Assembly: GCA_026929865.2 (NCBI GenBank)
Contig: CM049410.1
Span: 6,453,001-6,517,000 of the forward strand
Source: Hyperoplus lanceolatus
Taxonomy: Eukaryota; Chordata; Actinopteri; Uranoscopiformes; Ammodytidae
Length of the DNA: 64,000 nucleotides
Direction of reading: 5' to 3'
Every line of letters begins with the position of its first letter. Position 1 is the stretch's first letter. This document shows, piece by piece, positions 42,558-53,227 of this stretch. Position numbers and translations under genes: made by a program. The notes beneath the pieces were generated by a model. That model was not told the origin of the DNA. It was given only the letters and a program-made list of their open reading frames with translations, and searched no databases.

Positions 42558-43930
42558 CAGGGGTTGACACTAAGGTTTCAAATGCACTTGCCCATAGGGC
42601 AAGTACAGGTAATGTTTTACTTGCCCGAATGTTGTGTTCACTTGCCCAAAAAAAACAAAAAAAAACTGTTAAACAATGATATATACAGTATAGGCTAATT
42701 CAATTATACATTTTAGCGAACCGTATCTCTTAAATGCAAACACTGTTTACTTGTCTCATCCTGACCACATAAAACGAACAACAATTCATATAAGCCTATA
42801 TATCATGACATCACACAACACCAAGCGCTTGGTCCTGCTGCAGCATCGTGAGAGGACCTCTTTTTGCCATGCACCTTGCCCAGGGGCTCAGAAAACTCAG
42901 TCTAGCTCAGAGTCAAGCTGAATGTTAGCTACCACAGAAAAATTGTACTTATTTAAAATGGTCACATTGTGCCAAAAAGTGATCGTGTGCCATAAAATGA
43001 TTGAAGTCCACCATGTTAAAGCTATTGTCCAGTTACACTGTAAGTAGGGAGGGGGATCATTAATTTCTATTCATATTGATACCATTATAAAGACTCCACA
43101 ATCCAAATCTTTATCGATACTTTTCTATTATTTTGTTTAAAGAGAACTGGTATTATTGCTTTAATTGCTTATAAGATGAGCAGAGTTCAGGATAGGACTT
43201 TAAGCATGTCATAATTCCATATTTAAGCTTACTATTTAGTTTATATTGCTGGGAAAACAAGTTTTTTACCCAAACTGTAGGCTATTATTCAAGCTTCCCG
43301 CGAAAAATTCAAATTTCTTATTTTCTTGATGTTACATTTGAACACATCATGATGTCATTTTATTGACCTTTGCCTAATAATCATTTTACTAAGCCGACCT
43401 GAACACATCACATTTGAACCGTTAGCGATTTTTTTTTAGCTAACTAGGTCTTATCCTGCAGATTTTAATATGGATTTAAAAGCTATCCGATTTTTTAACT
43501 GCGGGACTTGCTACAGAGTCTCTCGTTTGTTGATCACCACTGCATTGAATGAATGATGAGACGGTGCCGAGCCCGTCTGCAGCGGCAGCGGCTCAGCAGA
43601 CAAGAGTTTTTTTTTTTTTTTTTGGGAGACGGAGCGGGTTGAAGGAGTTTCTTCAAGACAGTCGAAGGTAGAACACTTTTACAGTCCATGATGCGGTCCA
43701 GTGATGGAATAATACGCTGAAGTAGGCCTAATTAGATGAAGATGACCCGACTCGATATTTAAAATTACATAATGTGACTTAGCCGACTGGACTCCATAGC
43801 GGTATCAATAAGCTCAAACGTTATTGATTTCTGGGTTTTGAATATAGCGGAACCAGGTCCGTAGGATAGAGCCGGCTTTCGGAACGTAGACAGCGAAACT
43901 GCGCGCACACAGGCTGTGTGTGTGTGTGTA

Positions 43931-43978
<48 letters not shown>

Positions 43979-44247
43979 TAGAGAGATCGAGTGGGAAAGA
44001 GCGACCGTGATGCTGCTGGCTGCCGCGCGCAGCTGCTCAATTGCGAATATAGCCGATCTATTTTGTGTGAGTTAGCGGAAAAAAAATGTTTTGCAGGCAG
44101 TAAAACATATGAATACATAGCCTAGACTTCAGACAAAACCTCTAAAATCCACTTGCCCGTTCGGGCAACTAAAAAGCAATCTCAACTTGCCCAAACATTA
44201 TTTTCAGTTGCCCCGGGCAAGCGGGCAACCGTTAGGGTCAACCACTG
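42558..44247. mobile_element. hAT-like transposon between alpha-1 and beta-1
   Basis: Ends caggggttgacactaagg and, inverted, cgttagggtcaaccactg. Repeated acttgccc motifs lie near both ends. 1,690 bp. The matching place in unit 2 (ggttcccataaggctctatt, about 52,162) has no insert. The flanking repeats are degenerate (cccacaag and ccacacta), so the superfamily rests on the CAGGGG-type tip. It includes the GT/GA microsatellite at 43,917. Confidence 0.75.
43915..43985. repeat. (GT)n-(GA)n microsatellite
   Basis: Lies within the hAT-like element. Confidence 0.9.
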
Positions 44248-44325
44248 CCACACTATTTTTGGTGAAATTGACAGTATAGGCACCATTATCTTGGTCAGAT
44301 TCCCCACATACCTTTAGCTTCAAGA

Positions 44326-44640
44326 CAGTAGGGGAGAACGAGGTAATGTGAGACATCGGGCAATGTGAGACACTCCCTGTATCAAGGCAACGAACACATT
44401 TTTGGTCATGTGAGCATTATGTTTTCAAGCCCCTCCCATTTCCCCTTGGCCATGAAGGAGAGGACATCATGGTGCTTTTTTAAGCATACTTTTTTTAAAT
44501 ATGAAACCATGTGATGATGCTAACTGAATATTAGCCTGAATTGCTAAGAGAGGCGGTTTTTCTCAAATTGTGGCGGTGGGATAAAGTGACTTGGGTTCTG
44601 CAGCATTTACAAACCTGGAACAAGCTTAAACCAGCTGCTG
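44326..44640. mobile_element. Possible end of a mariner-type element
   Basis: ggggagaacgaggtaatgtg at 44332, with gtgagac repeated, resembles GGGG(A)-type mariner termini like that at 17,189. It is absent from unit 2. The other end is not found. Confidence 0.35.
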
Positions 44641-44817
44641 ACAGCAAGCTATTCTAAGATAGCATCCAACATAAAACAATAATAGTGATTGCAATCAAGA
44701 ATGCTAAGAAATAGTTTCATTATTATTATCGAAAGGGAAGGGGGGAGTTTCGACTGAGAAAACAGGGAGGTGCATTCTTCCCTTTTTGTTGACATGTCAG
44801 TGTGCATGCGCTTATTT

Positions 44818-44831
44818 CCTAGTATCCGTGA
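44818..44831 (+). promoter_or_regulatory. Candidate X box of beta-1
   Basis: cctagtatccgtga resembles the class II X box (CCTAGCAACAGATGA) and is kept exactly in unit 2. A Y-like cagagtggct follows about 26 bp on, but it lacks the core ATTGG and is not kept in unit 2. Confidence 0.35.
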
Positions 44832-44892
44832 AGACAAAAATGCTTCACATCAGAGTGGCTTTGTTTGTGTAGTTCCCTACGCACGAGAATAC

Positions 44893-46482
44893 ATGGACAT
44901 GTATTGTTTCCTATTCTGGGTGGTTTTCTCCCTTTTCTCCCCAGGTGAGTTACATTACTGTTCTATTTACATTCTTCCTCTTGAAAACATCAGTGAGATG
45001 TTACTTATTTGTGTTTACTATAGTAAAAATTAACATTAATGAATTTCTCTCCTCATTACAGTTTTCTCAGATGAAGATTTTATCCAATCCAAAGCATGTT
45101 GTACATTCACGGGTCCAGGTTTTGAAGATATAGAGTATATCGCTACTATTCTTTTTAATAAGCATAAATTGCAGCAGTATAACAGCACAAGAGGCAACTG
45201 GACAGGATTCACACCCACTGCAGTTCAATATGTTAAACGTTGGAACAGAGATCCCTATGATGCACTACAGAGAGTGTTTGAGAAGAAAGTACTGTGTACA
45301 GACAACATACCCTTGGTCCAACGTATAGGTAAGAGCATTTTTTTTCTCATGGTTAAATCGCATGTACTAAATAGATTTTGAGGTGCTTTGGACATAGACT
45401 CTTTACACAGCACATATATTAACTTGGACAGGTAGGTGAAGAACAGGTGTGGAATGAATAACATTAATGGTTGCTGAATTCTATTTGGCTTAATCAGTTT
45501 CAGGACTCTTGTTTTGTGCATGCTCACTCACTGACATGGCTTACTGGGGTGCTTGATCGAGACATTGTCAAAGGTCATTTTTTTAACACCCGTTTTTAAT
45601 GCTTCCACAAGTCAAAATGTCTGCCATGAAAACTGTCTATTAAATGTTGAGAATTGGATTTTACACAATACATTACAATACTTCCATATATATACTGTAC
45701 AATAGTTAAAAACCTACTTATCTTTGACACATAATAATATTTATATCTGATTAAAGAATGTGCTATCCATACATAGAAAAGTTGTTTATTTCCTAATAGA
45801 AAACTTTAACATGTTGTTTCAGGTGAACTTACTGCTAAACCCACCATCCAGCTGAATTTAGTGAAGCACCCTGCCACGCTAGTGTGCAGTGCCTATAACT
45901 TTTATCCGAGGCAAATCCGGATGACTTGGTTGCGGAACGGGCAGGAATTGACCTCGGCTGTCACTTCTTCTGAAGTGTTGCCTGATGGTGAATGGTACTA
46001 CCAGATGCATTCCCACCTTGAGTACATCCGGACCGACGGAGAAACGATTACCTGCATGGTTGAACACCCGTCCCTTCCCGAACCGATGCTTCAGGTCTGG
46101 GGTGAGTTTGCCAATGTGACGCAACTTGTACATGGGGGTCAGAAATTGTGAGATGCTTACGTAAAAAAAAAAAATTATTTCCCTATTTTAGACCCCTCCC
46201 TTCCCCTACCAGAACGGGCTCATATTGCTGTGGGACTCTGTGGTCTGATGATTGGATTTGTTGTTGTGAGCGCTGGATTCATCTACTACAAAAGAAAGTC
46301 AGCTGCATGTTTCACTATCTACCAAGGTGAGGACATTGATTGAAATTGATTTGTAAAATGAATTGAGAGTGAATGTAATACAGTGTTGTACATAGTGTGA
46401 TAAATAATTGTTGTCATCCTCATTTTTAACAGGACGTGTGTCGATTCCTGTGGAAGTCCTCCCTGCATTTGACGCTACATAA
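44893..46482 (+). CDS. MHC class II beta chain, copy 1
   Basis: Five coding exons: 44893-44944, 45062-45328, 45823-46101, 46192-46326, 46433-46482, phase 1 throughout, 260 residues. Exon 1 is the signal peptide (MDMYCFLFWVVFSLFSP). Exon 2 is the beta-1 groove half with the two disulfide cysteines (ACCTF and VLCTD), two N-glycosylation sequons (NST and NWT in YNSTRGNWTGF) and the conserved Trp of the helix (KRWNRDP). The usual His-Asn pair after the second Cys is Asp-Asn, so the peptide-contacting His is missing. Exon 3 is the Ig domain (LVCSAYNFYP, ITCMVEHPSLPEP). Exon 4 is connecting peptide and transmembrane helix (VGLCGLMIGFVVVSAGFIYY). Exon 5 is the rest of the cytoplasmic tail (VSIPVEVLPAFDAT). 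This start was chosen because it gives a signal peptide in frame with a donor. An upstream ATG (44840) opens only 10 codons. Confidence 0.93.
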
Positions 46483-46687
46483 TAGTATTATATTTTTACC
46501 ACAAAGGGATCATAGTAAACAGTTGTAATTATGTTTTCAGATCAATCATTCTCATCATATTCCTTGGGGTGGAGGGTGGGGCTCTAACGCTACGCTTGTG
46601 TTTAAACTAAAGGCCAATGGACGGTGTATTTCAGACAACACAGTGTATAAATTACTGTACGTCAACTTTCTCAACTGAGCACAATGA

Positions 46688-46693
46688 AATAAA
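46688..46693 (+). promoter_or_regulatory. Poly(A) signal of beta-1
   Basis: AATAAA about 205 bp after the stop. The equivalent position in unit 2 also has AATAAA. Confidence 0.6.
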
Positions 46694-46955
46694 TAATGTT
46701 TTTACATAAATGAAAATCAGTTTGACTGCACCTCCTGTGAGGCAAGTTTCTTTAAAGTTGCACGTTTCAGCTCATCCTTCACCCTGTTTGTCCAAAGATT
46801 TCAGCCAAAAGTAAAGCATATGAGGAGCCAAAACCCTCTATTTCTCCTCAAGCCTGTGGACTCACAGCTCTCCCAGGTTACAGAAGGCTTCAGTGAGAAA
46901 ATATGAGGTTGTAGGAAATAGATTGCGAGGCTGATAGTGCATGCAAGACCCAAAC

Positions 46956-47983
46956 TAAGGGTGTATTCACACTGGGAAAATCCGCTAGTTCACTTGCTTT
47001 GGTCCAGACCAAATGGAGTTTTGATTTTTTTTGTTTGGTGTGGTCCACTTTCATATTGCCCCTTTTGCAAGTGAACCAGCATTACGAAGCAAAACCACAC
47101 GTGATCTGAGGTTATTCATTCATTGGACAGACATTCTGGGGTGGAGAGAAACAGGAAGCACGAAGTTAAAACTACGAAATATATATCATTGATATAATAT
47201 GGGGTTAAAAATAATAAAATGGCCAACATCTAACCTATAAATAAAGAGGAAAAACATCGGATTATTGTTGTTTCATATGGTTATAATATGTAGCCCTATG
47301 TCAATGCAACGTTATGTGGCGTGTAGCCTACAATGTGAAATATCATTTTTACTGTAGTTTTGGTGCTGGACGCGCGTCACGCGAGAAGAATAGGCTCAAG
47401 CTGACACTCAGCTGATTAAGCTGTGTATCAGCTGGGTCGGCGCAGTTCAGCTCCAAACTGACACGGGGTATTGACGGTCCCGTACATGGGAAGCAAAATA
47501 AAAACACACATTTCTTGCGCAGCGTGAACCTGTTGGCACTGTGGAGAGACGCTCCCCTCTCCTTCATCTGATCGCTGAACACATTCAGCATGTTTATGCG
47601 TCCTCTCGATCAAATGTAATATATTGTTCTGGGCTCCCGGTCAAACCACAACTTATCGTCCTAACAATGGCAACAACAAAACTTTCCCATAATGTGAAGC
47701 TGACGGCTATTTATTTAAAAAGAAAAGAAAGAAAAGGCACAGTGCCTCCTTCATTTGGGTCGGATCGAGTCCGGACAAATTCACACCACAAACGAACTGC
47801 AGCAGAGTGCGTTTGGAAACGCACCGAGACTACCTCTTCAGCTGGGTCTCGGAGCGTTTGTTTGGTCCGCCCCCGAGTGTGATTGCTGTATTCACACCTG
47901 CCTGAAAGATGCGCATTGAAGGCAGAAGTGCATCTGAGTTCGTTTCAACCGAACTAAACACGGCATGTGTGAATACACCCTAA
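46956..47983. mobile_element. Harbinger-type element downstream of beta-1
   Basis: 1,022 bp (46959-47980) with a perfect 14-bp inverted terminus, gggtgtattcacac, flanked by TAA on both sides (46956-46958, 47981-47983). Unit 2 shows the empty site (caaacttagataac, about 57,229). A 3-bp TWA duplication is typical of PIF/Harbinger. Internal open frames show no transposase. Confidence 0.88.
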
Positions 47984-48242
47984 GATAACACTAAAGGTCA
48001 GTCCTTTTCTCTCTTAACTCTTTATCCCTTGCACTGCTTCTGGTGCTCACTTTTGTCCCTCTATCTCTATCTCAGCTTGGCTGTAAGTAGTACACTATGC
48101 TCTCTCTATGCATAATACATGAGATGGTTTGGAAGACAAAATCATGAAAATTTCACTTTTAAATGTTTTTATTTATTTGTTGCTGTCAAACAGAGCAAGG
48201 AATTGTTAACAAAGCTTTTCCAAACATCCTACTTTTATTTTG

Positions 48243-48693
48243 GATGATTACATTAATGACCGAAAGAACGAGATCGCGGGTACAAGCGGCCGAAATGGGC
48301 TTTCTCAGCAGGGTGGCTGGCGTCTCCCTTAGAGATAGGGTGAGAAGCTCAGTCATTCGTGAGGAACTCGGGGCAGAGCCGCTACTCCTTTGCGTTGAAA
48401 GGAGCCAGTTGAGGTGGTTCGGGCATCTGGTAAGGATGCCCCCAGGGCGCCTCCCTAGGGAGGTGTTCCAGGAGCGTCCAGCTGGAAGGAGGCCTCGGGG
48501 AAGACCCAGGACTAGGTGGAGAGATTATATTTCCACGCTGGCCTGGGAACGCCTCGGGATCCCCCAGTCAGAGCTGGTTGAGGTGGCCCGGGAAAGAGAA
48601 GTTTGGGGTTCCCTGCTCAAGCTGCTGCCTCCGCGACCCGATTTCGGATGAGCGGTTGAAGATGATGATGATGATGATGATGATTACATTAAT
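48243..48693 (+). mobile_element. 5'-truncated LINE in unit 2 with 15-bp TSD
   Basis: The 421-bp insert (48258-48678) encodes a clean LINE C-terminus (SQLRWFGHLVRMPPGRLP, RPRGRPRTRWRDYI, ending PPRPDFG) and ends in a GAT trinucleotide tail. The direct repeat gatgattacattaat flanks it (48243-48257, 48679-48693), and the single uninterrupted copy is present in unit 1 at 37882-37896. RTE/Rex-like by the WFGHLVRM block. The frame is undamaged, which suggests a young insertion. Confidence 0.95.
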
Positions 48694-48992
48694 TTACTTT
48701 GCACACAGAAAAAAAAGTTATTTCACAAAAACCAAAAACTCCCAGGGTCAAAATGATTAGCCCCTTGAAGAACTGACCTTTGTGTTGAGCCATAGCACAA
48801 ACCACTGCTGTGCAATGATGTACTTTAACTTTGTAATGCTGAAAGCTTGTAAAATCAAGTTAAAACCCACTATAAGCTTTAATGTTATTGTAAGTGCATG
48901 TGTGTGTGGGAGTTCTTTCTAAAGTTGTGCACAGCTCTCAAACTAAAATATCATTGGCTTGGCTGTCTGCCAGTGAAGATCATGTGATTGAG

Positions 48993-48995
48993 TGA

Positions 48996-49078
<83 letters not shown>
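48993..49078. repeat. (GT)n microsatellite upstream of alpha-2
   Basis: Counterpart of the run upstream of alpha-1, with far fewer GAGT units. Confidence 0.95.
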
Positions 49079-49079
<1 letters not shown>

Positions 49080-49466
49080 ATACTATCAGTTCCGCTGGGT
49101 GCTCCCTACAGCTATCTTGGGAAGCGTTGTCTCCATGAGCCTCATTTGTTAAGGTTGCACATTCTGTGTCAGGCTGTATGTGTGGGGGTTGTGTGTGTTA
49201 CAACTACAATAACTTTTTATAATAGAGTTCAAGGATACACACAGCGATTGACAATGTATGTAAACAACTTTTCAGAAATCTAAACAGGGCATCTTTAAAA
49301 GTGTCTCTACAAGTTTAACTTTACTCTTCTCTTCCTGGTATCGACTTTGTGGATTTCCCCTTGTGTTATCACTTCCCCTATTACAGATTTTTTTTCAGGT
49401 ATGAGGAAGGTTGTACCTTACGAGGTCTAATTTTTTCAAAGACTAAAAACAGAGAACAACAGAGCT

Positions 49467-50608
49467 ATGACAGCCTTACTAAAATATTTGTACTTTAAAA
49501 TTATACTTCTTTTCTCAGGAGTAGTCTGCGTCCATACACAAAGTAAGTGGCTATTTAACTATAACTGTTGTGTTGGCATCTTAAAAGAGAAGAGAAGTTC
49601 CCCTTTAAGATTTGTTTTTTTTAATCATTTCATGAATTTATAAGTTATGTTTATAATAGTATAAACAGTTGTTGCTGAATTGATGAATGGATGGTCAAAA
49701 TTTTTCCAGGAAGTCTCGAACTCTGTCATACCTTTGGATGCTTTAAATCAAGTGATACTACACTCAGTTTGACAGTGGATGGTGATGACGTTTACTATGC
49801 AGACTTTAAAGATGGGCTTCTTGTTTGGGAAAGCAGACTGCCTTTGAGTGCCCATAATCCCTCTGCTTACCAATATGCATTAAAATATCGATCTGAATGC
49901 AAATTTGCTTATCACTTTTGGGAACAATTCCAAACAGCTCAAACAAAAACTAAAGGTAAGTGATACTTGACAGGTTCATTTTTTCTTTGATTACAAAAAT
50001 ATAGAAATGAAAAGTACACTAAATGCACGTGATCATTTTACCCTCAGAGGCACCAGAAGTCATGATCTACCCCAGAGATCAAGTGTTAAAAGAGGAAGAG
50101 AATACTCTCATCTGCTTCATCAACCACTTCTTTCCTCCTTCCATCAAGATAAAGTGGACCAAGAATGATATAGAAGTAACAGTGGAAGATCCTTTCATCA
50201 AATGCCTACCCAATTCTGATGGGACATATCATGTTCTCTCCAACCTGCGCTTTGTCCCGAAGGAAGGAGACATCTACGGCTGCACTGTGGAACACCAGTC
50301 ACTGGAGGAGCCTCAGACCAGGTTTTGGGGTGAGGACAGAGAAGCTTAATGTTAATATGTTGTATCTTAAATCTCTTGCCTGGTCAATTAGAACATGTAG
50401 AAATAACTCATCAGATTATGATTCCACTTTTGGGTTCTTAAATTCATATTCAAAATGTTTCTCTTCTTTACCCCCAGAGCTTGACACAGACGAGATAAGT
50501 CTTGGTCCATCTGTCTTCTGCGGACTTGGCCTGAGTCTTGGACTTCTTGGAGTTACTATAGGAACATTCCTTTTTGTAAAAGGAAACCAATATCGGGGCC
50601 TCCTATGA
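49467..50608 (+). CDS. MHC class II alpha chain, copy 2
   Basis: Exons 49467-49542, 49710-49955, 50048-50329, 50478-50608, 244 residues. Same architecture as alpha-1. The N-terminal part of the alpha-1 domain is identical to copy 1 as far as WESRLPLS. The helix part then differs (KYRSECKFAYHFWEQFQTAQ against RYRSECKHAYHNFELRHDQV) and is two codons shorter. The Ig domain differs at only two residues (Asn to Asp after VE, Ser to Gly before the second Cys). The tail ends NQYRGLL at TGA 50606, shorter than the PGPLLGASS end of copy 1. Intron 3 is 148 bp because the TTAA element is absent. The reading frame, donors and acceptors are intact, so it is probably functional. Confidence 0.92.
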
Positions 50609-50619
50609 GGGCGAGTTAT

Positions 50620-51120
50620 CCCCTTTCCGTTTTCAAAAGTTTCCGCGTCCAGACGAGATGCAATTGATTTAAAAACTTGACTTGTGTACATGGTTACGGA
50701 AAACGGATAGCTCTTCCGGTACAATTTGATGCATAAAACCTTACTGTAACATAAAACGAATGCCACTTACGTTCATGAAGGGTCTAAATAACTTACTTAT
50801 CGGGTAGACTGTATGCGCATTTGGAGTCTGTTATATTTGAGCCCTGCACGACACTCTCCGCTGATCACAGTGATGGTGCCGCGGACATACCGTGCATGTT
50901 TGTATGATGGAGCCGTTACGTCAGTGTTACCAGAGAGACGTTTTTTTAGTACAGGGTACCAGTGCGGTTGCGTTTTCAAAAGATTCCACCTTGGGAGGTG
51001 GTTTCAAAAGTTTGCGTTTTCAAACCTTCGTTTGCTGTTGTCATGTGAATGATAGGCTGCATCCGCAAAAATACTTTTGCTGATTAACTGTTTCAGTTTC
51101 CAGTATAAACACCCTCTAAG
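50620..51120. mobile_element. Unit-2-specific insertion after alpha-2
   Basis: Absent in unit 1, where gttaagacatact is continuous (about 41,411). In unit 2 the insert lies between ...gagtta and taagacatac, consistent with a TA target. Contains ttccggtacaatttgatgca and gtgatggtgccgcgg, both repeated in the insertion at 51.2-51.9 kb. Family unknown. Confidence 0.6.
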
Positions 51121-51224
51121 ACATACAGTATACTATTTCACTGTGATCCCATTGTCTCACGATTTGGTTCCAGCCAGCAGCCTTTGTTTCATGTCATTAT
51201 CCCTCTCTCTTGTTGTCTACTGCA

Positions 51225-51897
51225 CTTCCGGTACAATTTGATGCATAAAACCTTACTGTAACCGAAAATGTATGCCACTAACATTCATAAAGCGGTTGGT
51301 GTAAGCTTAGGGTTACAAGTATTGTAAATGACAAGGTTTCTGTCCTCTTATCGTGAAAACAGAAGACATGCTGATAGTGAAGGGGCTTTGTGTGTGGCTA
51401 CCTTCCTGTTAGGCGTACTTCAAAATAAAAGTCAACTCATGTTTGTCCAGTGAAATGCTATTAATGTTTAGCCAGTGAAATGCTTTTACTGTGAAGCCGT
51501 AGCCTTAATGCTCCTTTTGTTTGAACAGTAACTTAACCACTGTGCGCTGATCTATAGATAGTGTTTTTTACGAGCCGTGTCCCTGGCATATAGGTGGTGA
51601 CACAAGTTTATTTTGCTAGAAAAACCGGCAGAGCACAAATCTTTCCCCAGCCAAAGTGGCAGGTGGTCTCGATAACTTACTAATTGCTTAGACTAAATTG
51701 GCGACTGCACAACACTCTCCGCTGATTACAGTGATGGTGCCGCGGAGACACCATGCATGTTATGTTGTCTTCTAACTTTATAACTCGCGTGTGGGTATTT
51801 TGACAGCAAATGTTTGCTGTTTTCATGTAAAAGATATAGTGCATCCGCGAAAGTATTTTCGCGGATGCACCGTTTCGTGTTTTCGCATAAACATCAC
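51225..51897. mobile_element. Second copy of the same unknown element
   Basis: Shares ttccggtacaatttgatgca (51,227), ctccgctga-ttacagtgatgg (51,717) and the gcatccgc...ttttgc region with the preceding insert. It has a palindrome at about 51,843-51,872 (gtgcatccgcgaaag / cgcggatgcac). Right edge ...aacatcacc before ttaactgacc. Confidence 0.55.
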
Positions 51898-53150
51898 CTT
51901 AACTGACCACTTTCGAGTACAAGCAAACCTCTCTCAAATCTTTTTTTTCTAGGTTTTTCTAGGTACGGAAATCTATATGAATCTTCCTGAATTACTTGCA
52001 TGTCTGTAATTTTGTCAACTTATTTTGTCTATTGTTTTTTTTAACTCAAAATAAATGCAGCCGAATACAGCTGATTCATTGTGCTTTGACTGGGGAAGTG
52101 TCTATAATAAGTATTATTCTTGAAAAATTATTTCTCTTTCACCTCAACTAGGATGTGCTATTGGTTCCCATAAGGCTCTATTTTGGGTGAAATTTACAAT
52201 AAAGGCACCATTTTCTTGGTCAGATAGATTCTCAATATACTTTTAGCATCAAGACAGTACTACTTGAAACTCATCCGATTTTAAACCCTCAAGAAATACA
52301 TGCTCCATCTCATTTTGGTTCTGTCGAGTTGAACGGAAAGAACCTAAGTTGTACTAAGTATGTTAAAAATTGCACTTAAGTTGCACTTAAAGGTGCTTCA
52401 AAGAACTTTTTAATATTTCTGAAATGGTCAGAATTTTCCTCTGATAATCATGAATGTCATGTAACAGCAAACGAGACCATCAGTATAAAGAATGCTATTT
52501 TTGTATAGATTTTCTGAATGCCTTTGTTATTCTCACCCAGGAACAACCGCTGGGGTAGTAAAAACATTAGCGCTTTTGTCCAAAGGGGGTGCAACAGTTA
52601 ACATAAACTGAAGTTCTTCGGAGAACTTAAAGCAGTTCTATTTTTTACCTAATCTGCATACGGAAATAGTACAACTAATTTTGTATTTAAGTATAGCCTA
52701 CTATTTGAAAATATTAAAAAAAGCTCCTTCAGTGACAACATTCACTCAATAATATATTCACTAAAATACAGCTACGCTAATGATAACCTTTAGTGTACTT
52801 TCAAGGAATGTTGTAGATCTAAATTGCACTAGTGTTGACTTTTAACATAAGTTTACTTTACTATGAATTAATCATACTTTAATTCATAGCAAACTGTACT
52901 TGCACTGACAAACTCAAAATAATGTACTAGAAGTATACTTGTGGAAAAGCACTGTATATATTGATACGTATGTATATGCATACGTTTAAACCAACTGCTA
53001 TTCTCATCCAACATAAAATAATAATAGTGATTGCAGTTAAGAATGCTAAAAATAGTATCATTATTAGTTTTGAAAAGGTGTTTCGACTGAGAAAACAGGG
53101 AGGTGCATTCTTCCCTTTTTGTTGACATATCAGTGTACCTGCATTCATTT
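51898..53150. other. Unit 2 spacer between alpha-2 and beta-2
   Basis: The first part is homologous to unit 1 (42,185-42,557, then 44,248-44,330). 52,260-52,980 has no counterpart in unit 1 and no recognised element. Confidence 0.5.
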
Positions 53151-53164
53151 CCTAGTATCCGTGA
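53151..53164 (+). promoter_or_regulatory. Candidate X box of beta-2
   Basis: cctagtatccgtga, the same 14 bases as upstream of beta-1 and at nearly the same distance from the start codon (about 63 bp). Confidence 0.35.
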
Positions 53165-53227
53165 ACACAAACATGCTTCACATCAAAGCAGCTTTGTTTG
53201 TGTAGTTCCCTATACTCACGAGAATAC

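Larger units (their letters stand above)
37783..48133 (+). repeat. Tandem MHC class II duplication, unit 1
   Basis: Homology with unit 2 begins at atgaaaattt (37783; 48144 in unit 2) and ends near the cataata(c/a)atgagatg segment (about 48,120; about 57,365 in unit 2). It includes alpha-1 and beta-1. It is longer than unit 2 because of unit-specific transposon insertions. Confidence 0.9.
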